From assembly GCA_964654415.1 (NCBI GenBank), contig CAZZIP010000004.1:168810-232809 (forward strand): a stretch of DNA of 64,000 nt. Direction: 5' to 3'. Of the stretch, positions 8,358 through 17,162 are shown in pieces. The first letter of the stretch is position 1, and every line of letters starts with the position of its first letter. The DNA comes from Methylohalobius sp964654415 (GTDB lineage Bacteria > Pseudomonadota > Gammaproteobacteria > Methylococcales > Methylothermaceae). A program made the translations under genes and the position numbers. Below the pieces are notes generated by a model. The model was not told the origin of the DNA. It saw only the letters and a list, made by a program, of their open reading frames with translations, and ran no database searches.

Positions 8358-9254
8358 TCAAGCGATAATCTGGTGCAGATGAAAATGGAACGGCCCTAAT
8401 TTTCCCCCATAGTTGCCGGCGCTGATGCGGCGGATGCCGCATTCCGCCCCGATCGCGCAGACGGCCTCGACTCCGGCCCGCATTGCCCGTTCGATATCCT
8501 GCCGGCTTAAGCCGTCGATGACGATTTCCATCACCGACCCGATCTCGGGCGAAAGCTGGGTTTTGGTCACGCCTTTGAGGGTGGGACAGAAGGCATCGTT
8601 GGTGGAGGCATTCTGACCCTTATACTTGGAACCCACTTTGGAGCCCGAGCGGACCACCCCGCCGGGGAACGGCATGATCACATTAGGAATCTTACGCATC
8701 GCCTTGACCGCAACTTCGCACGCCGCCAAAGCTTGGGGTTGGGATTCTGCCAGGATGAGAAGGTTGCCACCGCCGATGGCATCGACGATGTAACCCGTCT
8801 CTTCGATCAGAAACTCGCCGTCCATCACCGGAATCCGCCAGAACCGCCGTCCGCCGATGCGTTTGGAGATCTGAAATCCATCGCCGTAGTAGCGCAAATA
8901 CTGCCCTAAAGGGAGGGGGATTCCCTCGTGGATCCCAGCGAACAGGGCCGTGCTGGGTGCAGTTAGAACGCATTGGCCAGCGCGGACTTCGACCTGCTTG
9001 GTCAAGCCTTTCACCCCCATGGCGAAGATCAATACCGAAACCCCAGGCCGCCCATCCGGGGTCTCTTCCGGGGAAAGCTCGCGTTCTATTCCCGCTTCGC
9101 AGCCGCAGCCGATCACCGAGGTAGCAAATCCGGTCATCGCCCTCGCGCTGTGGTAGGCCCACTCCAAATCGTGGGCGGTAATGACCAGGCGCGTTGCCTT
9201 CATCGGGAAGGCTTCCGCAAAGGTGTCGTCGATCACAACCCCGTTGATGATCAT
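8358..9254 (-). CDS. fhcD: Formylmethanofuran:H4MPT formyltransferase (hydrolytic set)
   Basis: Ftr/FhcD moves the formyl group between formyl-tetrahydromethanopterin and methylofuran in the cytoplasm. The start at 9254 gives MIINGVVIDDTFAEAFPMK, the family N-terminus, and overlaps the fhcA stop (ATGA). The conserved stretches AMTGFATSVIGCGCEAGIE and GRPGVSVLIFAMG, and the C-terminal SAGNYGGKLGPFHFHL, are present; 298 residues is normal length. It resembles the Ftr found with proteobacterial Fhc and is one of two ftr genes here. Confidence 0.93.
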   Translation of the reverse strand: MIINGVVIDDTFAEAFPMKATRLVITAHDLEWAYHSARAMTGFATSVIGCGCEAGIERELSPEETPDGRPGVSVLIFAMGVKGLTKQVEVRAGQCVLTAPSTALFAGIHEGIPLPLGQYLRYYGDGFQISKRIGGRRFWRIPVMDGEFLIEETGYIVDAIGGGNLLILAESQPQALAACEVAVKAMRKIPNVIMPFPGGVVRSGSKVGSKYKGQNASTNDAFCPTLKGVTKTQLSPEIGSVMEIVIDGLSRQDIERAMRAGVEAVCAIGAECGIRRISAGNYGGKLGPFHFHLHQIIA

Positions 9255-10918
9255 CGGTTGTGGCTCCCCCAACACGGATGAACCGTAACGCTGCCGCGCC
9301 CGTCCTCGTAGAGCTCTTCGGCGCGGATGACGAAATTGTCGAGCTTCATAGTGAGGTGGCGGTCAAAGTACTCAGCAAGCTGCTTTTCGATGCCGGGGTC
9401 GTAAGCCGGCTTGACCGTATGGGTAGTACCCCAGCTTACCTCGACCACCCGGCCATCTTTCACCACCAGCCTTCCGTCCTTGAATACATAGTCGGGTTTA
9501 GCAAACATTTCTTCTTTATTTTCTCTCGGCGTATAGACAGTGATGTCCGCTACCGCCCCAGCTCCCAGATGTCCCCGATCGGACAGGCCGATCAATTCGG
9601 CAGGACCTGCGCGGGTCATGATCGCGATCTCGTACAGGGAATACTCGCGCTCGATGCTCGCTAGAGTCGTCATTTTCTGTGCCTCGGGATGAAGTCTTGC
9701 CAGCTGCTCGTTGCGGAACGAACGATCCATCAAGAGGCGAATCAGATGAGGATAGCTGGTGAACGGCGCCCCGTTGGGATGGTCGGTGGTCAAATACACC
9801 TTCCAGGGGTTATCGATCAACAAAAAGATCTCCAAGCCAATAGCCCACTGCAGGGCGTTGACGAAGTTCTTATCCCGGTACTTGAACGGCACTACCCCAC
9901 AACCGGCATCGCATTCGATGTCCATACACACCCATTTCTTGGGATGGGCGTGGCGAGCGTTGGCGTGCTGGCGCATGCTGTCGCCTGAAGCAGTGACGGT
10001 CTGGCCGAATAGGATCTGACCTACGTCCACGGTGATGTTGTGGCTGGCGTTGACCGCTTCGGCGATGCGTGCCGCTCCCGAGGAGAACTTGAAATCCCCT
10101 TCGTTGCCATAACTGTGGAACTGGATGTGGGTCAGATGCATAGGCAGACCCTCCACCCCTGCTATGGTCTTCAAGGTGGTCTCTACGTTGCCAGGAACGC
10201 CTAGGTTACAGCCGTGGACGTGGAGCGGGTGGGGCACGCCCAACTCGTACACCGCACGCGCCAAAGCCTTAAGGACCTGGCGTGGAGTTACCCCGTAAAA
10301 CTCATGCTTTTCATCGAGATCCAGCGCTCGTTGGTTGAACTTGAACGCGCTAATGCCACCCGGATTGACCACTTTGACGCCGATGCACTGCGTGGCGTTC
10401 AAGGTCCAGGCCACGTAGTCGTTGATCCGCTTTTGATCAGTTCGGTCGCGCAGCAGGCGCAAGAAGAAATCGTCGTTGCCGAGCATGACGTAGCCGCCTT
10501 TATCCAGGATCGGAATGTCGGCCATCTCCATGTGTGCCTGGCGCGCGTTGATAGGCAGTACTGCCGGCTCGAACGCGCAGGTAAACCCCATCTCGGCATA
10601 GCGGTAACCGGTGGTCAGGGTGCTCGGGACGGCGTGGCCGCAGCCGGAGCGCAAAAGCGGAGTGCGCGGTACCGGATCCTTGCGGTGGTCCTCGGGCAGC
10701 ATGGTACGAGCGATGTTGACTTTGCCCCCGCCGATGTGGGTATGCATGTCGATGGCGCCGGCCATCACCACTTTACCGCGCAGGTCGTATTCTAAGTCAA
10801 CCTGTGCGCCGACTGGAGGATCGACGATGCGTCCATCTTGGATGTAAATATCGAGTACGCGGCCGTTGACGCGATGGGCGGGATCGTAAACGGTACCGCC
10901 GGAAAGCTTGATCAGCAT
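9251..10918 (-). CDS. fhcA: Formyltransferase/hydrolase complex subunit A (hydrolytic set)
   Basis: Amidohydrolase-fold subunit that hydrolyses formylmethylofuran to formate. The ATG at 10918 gives MLIKLSGGTVYDPAH (555 residues). Metal-site residues are kept: the HxH pair at 59/61 (IDMHTH), the carboxylatable lysine in IGVKVVNPGG, HVHG, and the aspartate in TTDHPNGAPF. It differs clearly from the second FwdA at 14025, for example in the long insert NARHAHPKKWVCMDIECDAG and the distinct C-terminus, and looks like the usual Methylococcus/Methylobacterium form. It lies 7 bases after fhcB. Confidence 0.92.
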   Translation of the reverse strand: MLIKLSGGTVYDPAHRVNGRVLDIYIQDGRIVDPPVGAQVDLEYDLRGKVVMAGAIDMHTHIGGGKVNIARTMLPEDHRKDPVPRTPLLRSGCGHAVPSTLTTGYRYAEMGFTCAFEPAVLPINARQAHMEMADIPILDKGGYVMLGNDDFFLRLLRDRTDQKRINDYVAWTLNATQCIGVKVVNPGGISAFKFNQRALDLDEKHEFYGVTPRQVLKALARAVYELGVPHPLHVHGCNLGVPGNVETTLKTIAGVEGLPMHLTHIQFHSYGNEGDFKFSSGAARIAEAVNASHNITVDVGQILFGQTVTASGDSMRQHANARHAHPKKWVCMDIECDAGCGVVPFKYRDKNFVNALQWAIGLEIFLLIDNPWKVYLTTDHPNGAPFTSYPHLIRLLMDRSFRNEQLARLHPEAQKMTTLASIEREYSLYEIAIMTRAGPAELIGLSDRGHLGAGAVADITVYTPRENKEEMFAKPDYVFKDGRLVVKDGRVVEVSWGTTHTVKPAYDPGIEKQLAEYFDRHLTMKLDNFVIRAEELYEDGRGSVTVHPCWGSHNR

Positions 10919-10925
10919 TTGAACT

Positions 10926-12188
10926 TTATTCCAGAGCTTGATAAATAGATCCGAGAACCTGAGCAGTGCTGGGAAGCCCAACCTCGCGCAGCTTGAACAA
11001 GCGGATCGCCACCACGTTGTCCATACGATAAGTGTGCCCGGCGTGGTCGATACCCGGAACCCCGACTGGGATATAGACCTCGGGTGTCTGCTCGAAGGTC
11101 ATGCCACAGCGTCCCAGAACGATCGTAGGGGCCTTGCTGGGCGGAGGGCTACGATCCGTGTTGTAAGCCGAAATCCAAAGCAGGGCATCGACCTCACCTT
11201 CCGCCAGTAGGCGATCGGTAGCGTAAAGGTAAGGATCGTATTCAGGAAAGCCGCGGCTGAACCTAACTCGGGTAGGAAAACCGGTCAACCAGCCGCACAC
11301 TTGGGTCGCAGTCTGATCGCCTTCTTTGCCTCCGAGTGGCAAGCCCACACAACGCGTGGTGCGATTTAGGCTTTTGATCAATTCGCACGTCATCTGCACA
11401 GTCAGTTCCGCATGGGGCCAGTTAAGTGCCGAAGCTGCCCAGGTGATTACCCCGTAGCGGGCGGTTTTCAGCTTGTCCGCCAAGGACTCAAGATCGGCTA
11501 CGCTGACTCCCCCGACCGTTTCGACCGCCAGCGGACGAGCGTTGACCAGCGCCTTAAGCACCGCCACCACGGCCGGCAGATCCTCATTCGCACAGCTGAG
11601 CACCTTAAGTTCACGAGTTCTGGCCCAAGCACTTGAAGGCGGTTTGCCCAGATACACCACTTCCCGGCACGCGGCATCTACAAACAAGCCATCGACCCCA
11701 AGGTAGCGTTCGAAAAACCGCGGAAAAAGAACGTCTATATCTACTCCCAAGGCTACCAATAGGTCAGCCCGATTTTTGACCTCGGCCAGGGTAGTGGTCA
11801 TCCAGCCGCTGTCCTGAAGGACCAGAATATTGCGCAAGGCAGCCTGGCTCCCCAGGCTATCTACCACTGCTCCCAAGCGGTCCGCTAGCTTTAGGGCAGC
11901 CCGCATCCCGGCCACATCGGTAGCCAGGCCAGAGATCAATGGCAATTCGGCCTGCTTTAAGATTTCCGCCGCGCGCGCGACCGCCGCCTCTAGAGAAACC
12001 GGTTTCCCCTGGATCAAAGGCCGCCTATCCCCTAGCGGTTGTTCAAATGCCGGTTTGGTGACTTCATCCCCGTTTTCCAATACTTCCACCTGCCCGCCCC
12101 GAACTCTGACTTTCAAGTCATCGGAGCCAATGCCACAAAATGGACTGGGGACGTGCTCCCAAACCCCAGGTTCGGTCATTATCGCCAT
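10926..12188 (-). CDS. fhcB: Formyltransferase/hydrolase complex subunit B (cofactor-less)
   Basis: Fhc B subunit, 420 residues, homologous to archaeal FwdB but with the redox apparatus lost. The N-terminal cluster motif has collapsed to PFCGIGSDD, a single cysteine. The position of the Mo/W-ligating cysteine now reads VDSLGSQAALRNI, without Cys. Downstream VKNRADLLVALGVD keeps the fold signature. It therefore should act structurally, as known for M. extorquens FhcB. It follows fwdC by 68 bases, a gap that could hold a second promoter; no strong Shine-Dalgarno is visible. Confidence 0.9.
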   Translation of the reverse strand: MAIMTEPGVWEHVPSPFCGIGSDDLKVRVRGGQVEVLENGDEVTKPAFEQPLGDRRPLIQGKPVSLEAAVARAAEILKQAELPLISGLATDVAGMRAALKLADRLGAVVDSLGSQAALRNILVLQDSGWMTTTLAEVKNRADLLVALGVDIDVLFPRFFERYLGVDGLFVDAACREVVYLGKPPSSAWARTRELKVLSCANEDLPAVVAVLKALVNARPLAVETVGGVSVADLESLADKLKTARYGVITWAASALNWPHAELTVQMTCELIKSLNRTTRCVGLPLGGKEGDQTATQVCGWLTGFPTRVRFSRGFPEYDPYLYATDRLLAEGEVDALLWISAYNTDRSPPPSKAPTIVLGRCGMTFEQTPEVYIPVGVPGIDHAGHTYRMDNVVAIRLFKLREVGLPSTAQVLGSIYQALE

Positions 12189-12256
12189 ATTTTAAGCTTT
12201 GCTTTACCTAAAGTTTGCCGCAAATCAAGAATCCAAACTCCCAAAGCGCTTCCCGC

Positions 12257-13072
12257 TCAGCTGCGCGCGTCGGCATACACCAAAATCTCGCCTTTGTTCA
12301 ACTCGATGGAATCGCCGCTCCAACGTTGATATTGACCGCCGACATAAGCATCGTCGATGAAGAACCCCTGTTTGCGGAGATAAAGCAGAATGGTTCGCAC
12401 AATAGGAGGTCGATACGTGGTGTCGTAATTGAACGTGGGCAAAAGCTCGATCGGTTGGGTGGTCATGATGGTCCCGCGCACCATCCCGGCTCCTGGACGC
12501 ATACCCATCTGCCCAAGAACCACGACAGTGCCGGCTTTTAGGTTCACCCCGGTGAAGTCCCCGCTGTCTCCGGCGATGGCGATCAATCCTCGGCGCATCC
12601 CGTTACCCACCTCGTTTTTGGCGCTACCGTAGATGAAAATTTCCCCGCCAGTCATGCCTATGGCCGCCCCGCGCACCGCGCTGCCGACCATATGGCCGGC
12701 ATCGCCCCGAATGGTAATCCTACCGCCAGCCATTTCGCGGCCCACCCAATCGCCAGCCGAGCCTTCGACGATAATCTCACCACCGGACATTCCAGCACCC
12801 AGATGCGCCCCTACATCCCCGATGATCCGTAGCCGCCCACGGGTCATGCCACAACCGAGCAGCTTAACCTTAGTGAGATCCCCCTCCACGGTCACCACGC
12901 CATCTGCAACCTCTCCCTGGACGTTGAAAAACTCTCCCAACTGGGCTTTTTGGTTGCCGTGGAAGACTAACAATTCGGCAACTTCTTTTTCACTCTTGCC
13001 GAGCAGCCGGTCTGGGCAGATGCAGTCGGCCTCCAATGGAACGCTCGGGGCAGTGTGTAAAACCAATCTCAT
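12257..13072 (-). CDS. fwdC: Formylmethanofuran dehydrogenase subunit C (redox-type set)
   Basis: Beta-helix subunit C of the second, FwdB-containing set; 271 residues. Repeats of the type GDVGAHLGAGMSGG, GSAGDWVGREMAGG and GDAGHMVGSAVRGA run from about residue 85 to 185. The ATG at 13072 overlaps the ftr stop by 4 bases (13069-13072). In archaeal Fwd this subunit ties FwdA and FwdB together. The sequence is clearly different from FhcC at 7547, so the two sets are old paralogues or have separate origins rather than being a recent duplication. Confidence 0.88.
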   Translation of the reverse strand: MRLVLHTAPSVPLEADCICPDRLLGKSEKEVAELLVFHGNQKAQLGEFFNVQGEVADGVVTVEGDLTKVKLLGCGMTRGRLRIIGDVGAHLGAGMSGGEIIVEGSAGDWVGREMAGGRITIRGDAGHMVGSAVRGAAIGMTGGEIFIYGSAKNEVGNGMRRGLIAIAGDSGDFTGVNLKAGTVVVLGQMGMRPGAGMVRGTIMTTQPIELLPTFNYDTTYRPPIVRTILLYLRKQGFFIDDAYVGGQYQRWSGDSIELNKGEILVYADARS

Positions 13073-13959
13073 GATCCACCCTGCAGAATGTCATAGAGCC
13101 TCAGCTGAAACTGGCCGAGGCTTCCGCCGTAATTGCCAGCGGTGATCTTAATGATACCATCGCCCGCCGCCGCCTGGATGCCACGCCGCATGGACTCTGC
13201 CACTGCCTCCTCACTCAGACCATCGATGACGATCTCCAACACGCAGCCGACCGCCTCCGGCAGACAAGTCTTTACCCGTCCGCGCAGCGAAGGACAATAA
13301 GCTTCGTTGGTCGAGGCGGGAAGAGATTTATACCGCGATCCCGGCTTGCTGCCGCTGCGCACGACTCCGTCCGGGAACGGGAGAATCACTCCAGGCACTT
13401 GCATGGCTTCTACCGCTCTTTCTGCAGCGTGCAGGGTGAAAGGCAGATCCTCCCCGAGGATCAGAATGTTGCCCCCGCCCACAGCAGGCTGCACACCAAA
13501 GGACTCCTCGACCAAAAACTCCCCTTCCATCACCGGGATCCGCCACAGGCGGGTATTCCCAAGTACCTTGCTGGCTTGATAGCCGTCCCCGAAATAGCGC
13601 AGCTTTCCCCCGACCTCCACGCGCTCGCTTGCCTCCAGGCCGTTGAAACAAGCAGTGGTGGGACAGGTCATTACGCATTGGCCGATCCGTTCGACCAGAC
13701 GGGCCCCTACCCCTTTGGGGCTGCCAGCAAACAGCAGGACGCTGATCCCCGGCCTACCATCTGGGGTCTCATCTGCAGGAATCCGGCGCTCGATCCCGGC
13801 CTCGCACTTGCAGCCGATGACCGAGGTCGCAAACCCGGTCATGGAGCGGGCAGCAGCCAACGCCCACTTTTCGGTCTCGCCGGTGATGACCACGCGTGCC
13901 GCCCACATGGCAAAGGCTTCGGCGAAGGTGTCAACGATTTCGGTCGGTCCGATGAACAT
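13069..13959 (-). CDS. ftr: Second formylmethanofuran:H4MPT formyltransferase
   Basis: Second Ftr, 296 residues, inside the redox-type set. The ATG at 13959 gives MFIGPTEIVDTFAEAF and has GGAGAGG-like purine-rich sequence (GGAGAGG, 8 bases upstream); the TTG at 13980 is less likely. It retains SMTGFATSVIGCKCEAGIE, GRPGISVLLFAG and ITAGNYGGSLGQFQL. It lacks the central residues shared with FhcD in several blocks (CPTTACFNGLE against APSTALFAGIH). It would supply formylmethylofuran to the FwdABCD complex. Confidence 0.9.
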   Translation of the reverse strand: MFIGPTEIVDTFAEAFAMWAARVVITGETEKWALAAARSMTGFATSVIGCKCEAGIERRIPADETPDGRPGISVLLFAGSPKGVGARLVERIGQCVMTCPTTACFNGLEASERVEVGGKLRYFGDGYQASKVLGNTRLWRIPVMEGEFLVEESFGVQPAVGGGNILILGEDLPFTLHAAERAVEAMQVPGVILPFPDGVVRSGSKPGSRYKSLPASTNEAYCPSLRGRVKTCLPEAVGCVLEIVIDGLSEEAVAESMRRGIQAAAGDGIIKITAGNYGGSLGQFQLRLYDILQGGS

Positions 13960-14024
13960 GCGTGCATCCTCTCCAGACAATCAAACCTGGAGGCTCATAA
14001 CCTCAACTCCACTCAATCTTAGGA

Positions 14025-15662
14025 TCAGCCGCCAAACACTCTGACTCCGTGGGGAAGATAGTGTTCATCGACCGGATAGTTTTCAAACTGCACCGAGTAA
14101 TACTCCTCGAAGAAAGGCTTGAGGACCGCCTCGATCTTGGGGTCGTAATCCGGGGAGACGTGAAAAACTTTGCCTTGAAAATCGCGACAGAACTCGTGGT
14201 CGTAGATGAAAAACTCTCCGCCTTTCAAAACGTAGCGGGCAGCGTTGAACATCGCCTCCTTGTCCGGTTGCTCGTCATAGATGGTGATGTCGGCGTCCGC
14301 CCCCACCCCGAGGTGGCCTTTGTCCTTAAGCCCCAGCAGCTTGGCTGGTCCCGCCCGGGTAATGATAGCGATTTCATATAGGCTAAACTCGCGGTCGATG
14401 TCGAGCAAAGAGGTTTTGGCGATGGCTTTGGGATTGGCTTTTCTGGCTTGCTCGTCGCGAAAACTTTTGTCCATCAGCAGGCGAATCAACCGAGGGTAAT
14501 TCTGGAACGAGCCGCCATTGGGATGGTCCGTCGACAGCACCATGCGCCAGGGGTCTTTGGCAAGCAAGAACAACTCCAGCCCAATCGCCCATTGCAACGC
14601 GTGGGTGTAAACGTGCTCCTGGTAGGAGAAGGGAAGAATCCCGCAGCCCGACTCACATTCGGTGTCGGCATTGACCCACTTGTCGCGGGTCATGTTGCGC
14701 AGCAGCCAAGTAAGTGGGGCATCGGCGGTCATCAAGGTCGCCTTGCCGAACATCACCTGCCCCACGTCGGCGCTGATATTGGGGTGGGTATTGATGTACT
14801 CGACGATTTCCTTAGCAGCTGAGGTCGGATTTTTGCCCCTTTCCCCACCGTAGCAGTGGAACTGGATATGGGTGATGTGCACCCGCCGATCCTCGGCGGT
14901 TTTCATGGTTTCTAGGGTAGTTTGGTAATTGCCGCTGTGGCCTAAATTGTTGCAGTGGATGTGGGCCGGATGGGGCAACCTCAAGTCGTTGCTGACGTCG
15001 ATCAGGGCTTTGATGATCTTGCGCGGCGTTAGATTCTCAAACCCGGAAACAGGCTCGTCGATGTCGTGCACATTAGCGTTTCTTCGGCCTTTCCAGGGCT
15101 CGTCGCCGCCGGGATTGACGAGCTTGATCGCATAGGCTTTGGTCGCATTGAGCCACCAGGCCACGGCCTCGCGAAACTCGTCCATCCGCCCTTGCGCCAA
15201 TAGTTGGTTGAGGCAAACGTTGTTGGCCAAAAGCAGATAGAATCCCTTGTCGATCACCGGAGTGTCGTGGAGCTCCTCAAGGGCATGGCGAGCACCCAGA
15301 GGGGGGATCGCCGCCTCCATAGCGGTGGTATAGCCCAAGGTGGCATACCGGTAACCGGTGGCAAAGGTAGAAGGCACCACTCCTCCTACCCCCGAGCGCA
15401 GCTCGCCGACCCTGGGCTGGACGTCGTAGCGATGGTCCTCAGGGAGGAATTTGCGCGCCAGATTCACTTTGTGGCCAGCGATATGGCAGTGCATATCGAC
15501 TCCGCCCGGCATCACCACCATGCCGCTGACATCGATGGCCGGGGCGTCCTCGGGCAGATCGGCGACGATCTTGCCATCCTGGACGCAGAGGTCTCGGACT
15601 TCGCCGTCGATCCCGTTGATCGGGTCGTAAACTTTGCCGTTCTTGATGCGCAAACTAGCCAT
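14025..15662 (-). CDS. fwdA: Formylmethanofuran dehydrogenase subunit A (redox-type set)
   Basis: Amidohydrolase-type subunit A, 545 residues, closer in sequence to archaeal FwdA/FmdA than the other copy: RIKNGKVYDPINGIDGE, then VVMPGGVDMHCHIAGHKVN with His58 and His60. Lys180 in AYAIKLVNPGG matches the carboxylated active-site lysine (Lys178 in the archaeal enzyme), followed by HIHCNNLG and the metal aspartate in STDHPNGGSF. In archaea this dinuclear metal site interconverts formate and formylmethanofuran, with formate passing by a tunnel to FwdB. It is 8 bases downstream of fwdB. Confidence 0.92.
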   Translation of the reverse strand: MASLRIKNGKVYDPINGIDGEVRDLCVQDGKIVADLPEDAPAIDVSGMVVMPGGVDMHCHIAGHKVNLARKFLPEDHRYDVQPRVGELRSGVGGVVPSTFATGYRYATLGYTTAMEAAIPPLGARHALEELHDTPVIDKGFYLLLANNVCLNQLLAQGRMDEFREAVAWWLNATKAYAIKLVNPGGDEPWKGRRNANVHDIDEPVSGFENLTPRKIIKALIDVSNDLRLPHPAHIHCNNLGHSGNYQTTLETMKTAEDRRVHITHIQFHCYGGERGKNPTSAAKEIVEYINTHPNISADVGQVMFGKATLMTADAPLTWLLRNMTRDKWVNADTECESGCGILPFSYQEHVYTHALQWAIGLELFLLAKDPWRMVLSTDHPNGGSFQNYPRLIRLLMDKSFRDEQARKANPKAIAKTSLLDIDREFSLYEIAIITRAGPAKLLGLKDKGHLGVGADADITIYDEQPDKEAMFNAARYVLKGGEFFIYDHEFCRDFQGKVFHVSPDYDPKIEAVLKPFFEEYYSVQFENYPVDEHYLPHGVRVFGG

Positions 15663-15670
15663 AAGCTTCC

Positions 15671-16999
15671 TTATGCAGCCTGGATGGTCTGCCGCTTGAT
15701 CCCCTTAAGCTCCAAGATTCGTTCTTTCAGCCGACGCAGGATCTCCTCGTCGCTGGGATAAGGCGACTTGAACGCCGGCCTCAAGGGTAAAGCGACGTTG
15801 TCCATCCGATAAACCGTCCCGGCCACATTGATCCCATAAGCGGCGACGGTAAACGCTACCTTGGCGATCTGGCTGGTACGGGTCGGTTTGGGATCTAAAG
15901 TGATTACCGGAATTTTATGCAGGTGCTCGATCGCTTTGCGCGGGAAATTGGCTGCCGGATCCGAGGCCACGACCAACAGCGCGTCTGCCTCCCCGCGCGC
16001 TAGCACGTCTACCGTGGTAAACTCGCCGGGGTTGAAGCGTGGATACCCCCGGTTGAAATTGACCCCGAACGGATAACCGGTCTGCCACGACACGACGTTG
16101 TCGGCCCCGGTGACGTTGCCGTGGCCGCGCACCGGATTGGCAACGAAATGGGTAAAGTTGTTCAGGTCTGTGGCCAATGCGAGCAAGGCGGCGACGTTAA
16201 AATGGCGGCCCCGGGTCATGCTCAAGCCCATGCCGAAGAAGATCACTCCGAAGCGGCAGTTTTTCATGCGCTCTACCAAGTCCTGCAGGACTTCCAGGGA
16301 AATCCCGGTCCGCTCTGCCACACTCCCGTCTACGAACTTCCCCCGCACCAAAGCCCGAAGCGCCCACAACACCTCAAAGTCGCGCCCCGGTTTAACTTGC
16401 AGGAAAATATCCGCTTCTTGGGCGCTTTTGGTCTTGCGCACGTCCACCATCACCACCGTGCGGTCGGAACGTCCACCGGGGAGATACTTGCTCTTGGCCT
16501 TGACCGAATAACGCTCGAAATGGCGCGGGTGCGCCTCGACCGGATTGCCGCCCCAATACATGATGAAATCCGCCCGATTCTTGATCTCCCCGAGGCTTGC
16601 GGTGCTTTCGCCAATTCCCTGGAAAGCCATCCCCGACGGGCCATGGCAGACCGAAGTGGTGGTATCGATGTTGCCGCTTAGAAAATCGGCGATCGCCACC
16701 GCCTCCTTTTGGGCCTCGCAGGTGGTATCGCTCAAACCATACACCGCCGGAAACTTGGCTTTGACTAAAATCTGCGCCGCCGCCTCAATCGCTTGTTCTA
16801 GACTCGCCTCTTTGCCGTCGATCAAAGCGACCGGGTGGTCTTCTATTTTATGTTCTAAAAACCAAGCCCGCCCTAACTCACAGGCATTACCCGCACGGGT
16901 GATGCTTTTGCCGTCGGTGGCGACGACCAGTTCGATATCGTCGCAAACACAACCGCAAAAGGTACACACGGCATTTTTGATGGTACGCGCTTCACTCAT
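15671..16999 (-). CDS. fwdB: Formylmethanofuran dehydrogenase subunit B with intact redox-site cysteines
   Basis: Mo/W-bis-pterin subunit of a formylmethanofuran dehydrogenase, 442 residues. Directly seen: Cys12, Cys15, Cys19 and Cys40 (VCTFCGCVC then NACELG), the [4Fe-4S] pattern of archaeal FwdB, and Cys118 in TTTSVCHGPSG, the position of the cysteine (or selenocysteine) that ligates tungsten or molybdenum. EIKNRADFIMYWGGNPVEA follows. Bacterial FhcB proteins have lost these residues, as the copy at 10926 shows. The start has GAGGGGGTG about 5 bases upstream. It heads the fwdB-fwdA-ftr-fwdC set and is divergent from fwdD-diflavin reductase, its probable partner. Inference: it oxidises formate released in FwdA to CO2. 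Confidence 0.93.
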   Translation of the reverse strand: MSEARTIKNAVCTFCGCVCDDIELVVATDGKSITRAGNACELGRAWFLEHKIEDHPVALIDGKEASLEQAIEAAAQILVKAKFPAVYGLSDTTCEAQKEAVAIADFLSGNIDTTTSVCHGPSGMAFQGIGESTASLGEIKNRADFIMYWGGNPVEAHPRHFERYSVKAKSKYLPGGRSDRTVVMVDVRKTKSAQEADIFLQVKPGRDFEVLWALRALVRGKFVDGSVAERTGISLEVLQDLVERMKNCRFGVIFFGMGLSMTRGRHFNVAALLALATDLNNFTHFVANPVRGHGNVTGADNVVSWQTGYPFGVNFNRGYPRFNPGEFTTVDVLARGEADALLVVASDPAANFPRKAIEHLHKIPVITLDPKPTRTSQIAKVAFTVAAYGINVAGTVYRMDNVALPLRPAFKSPYPSDEEILRRLKERILELKGIKRQTIQAA

Positions 17000-17162
17000 A
17001 GCACCCCCTCACTGGGTGTTGGTTTAAAACTTAAAGCCGCGTTTTTCTTCTAGCTTTTTAACCAAAATGCAATTTTTTTGCAACCTCAAAGCTTTCCAGC
17101 TTGCCGCTTAGACGTGGATTTTTTATGCTTTCCAATACTTTTGAAATTTGCAGGAGATTTGC
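17000..17162. promoter_or_regulatory. Divergent promoter region between fwdB and fwdD-reductase
   Basis: This 163-base, AT-rich gap separates the two divergent genes and must hold both promoters. It contains an inverted repeat TGCAA-N5-TTGCA at 17068-17082 near its centre. The fwdD side has AGGAG at 17152-17156 as ribosome binding site. No unambiguous -35/-10 pair is visible on either strand. Confidence 0.5.
17068..17082. repeat. Inverted repeat TGCAA-N5-TTGCA
   Basis: Five-base arms around a run of T, placed in the fwdB/fwdD-reductase divergent gap, so it could be an operator for both. The short arms could also arise by chance in AT-rich DNA. Confidence 0.3.

Noticed and set aside
12257..16999. 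A simple recent duplicate of fhcBADC
   Set aside because: All four pairs are strongly diverged and the B subunits differ in having or lacking cofactor residues.
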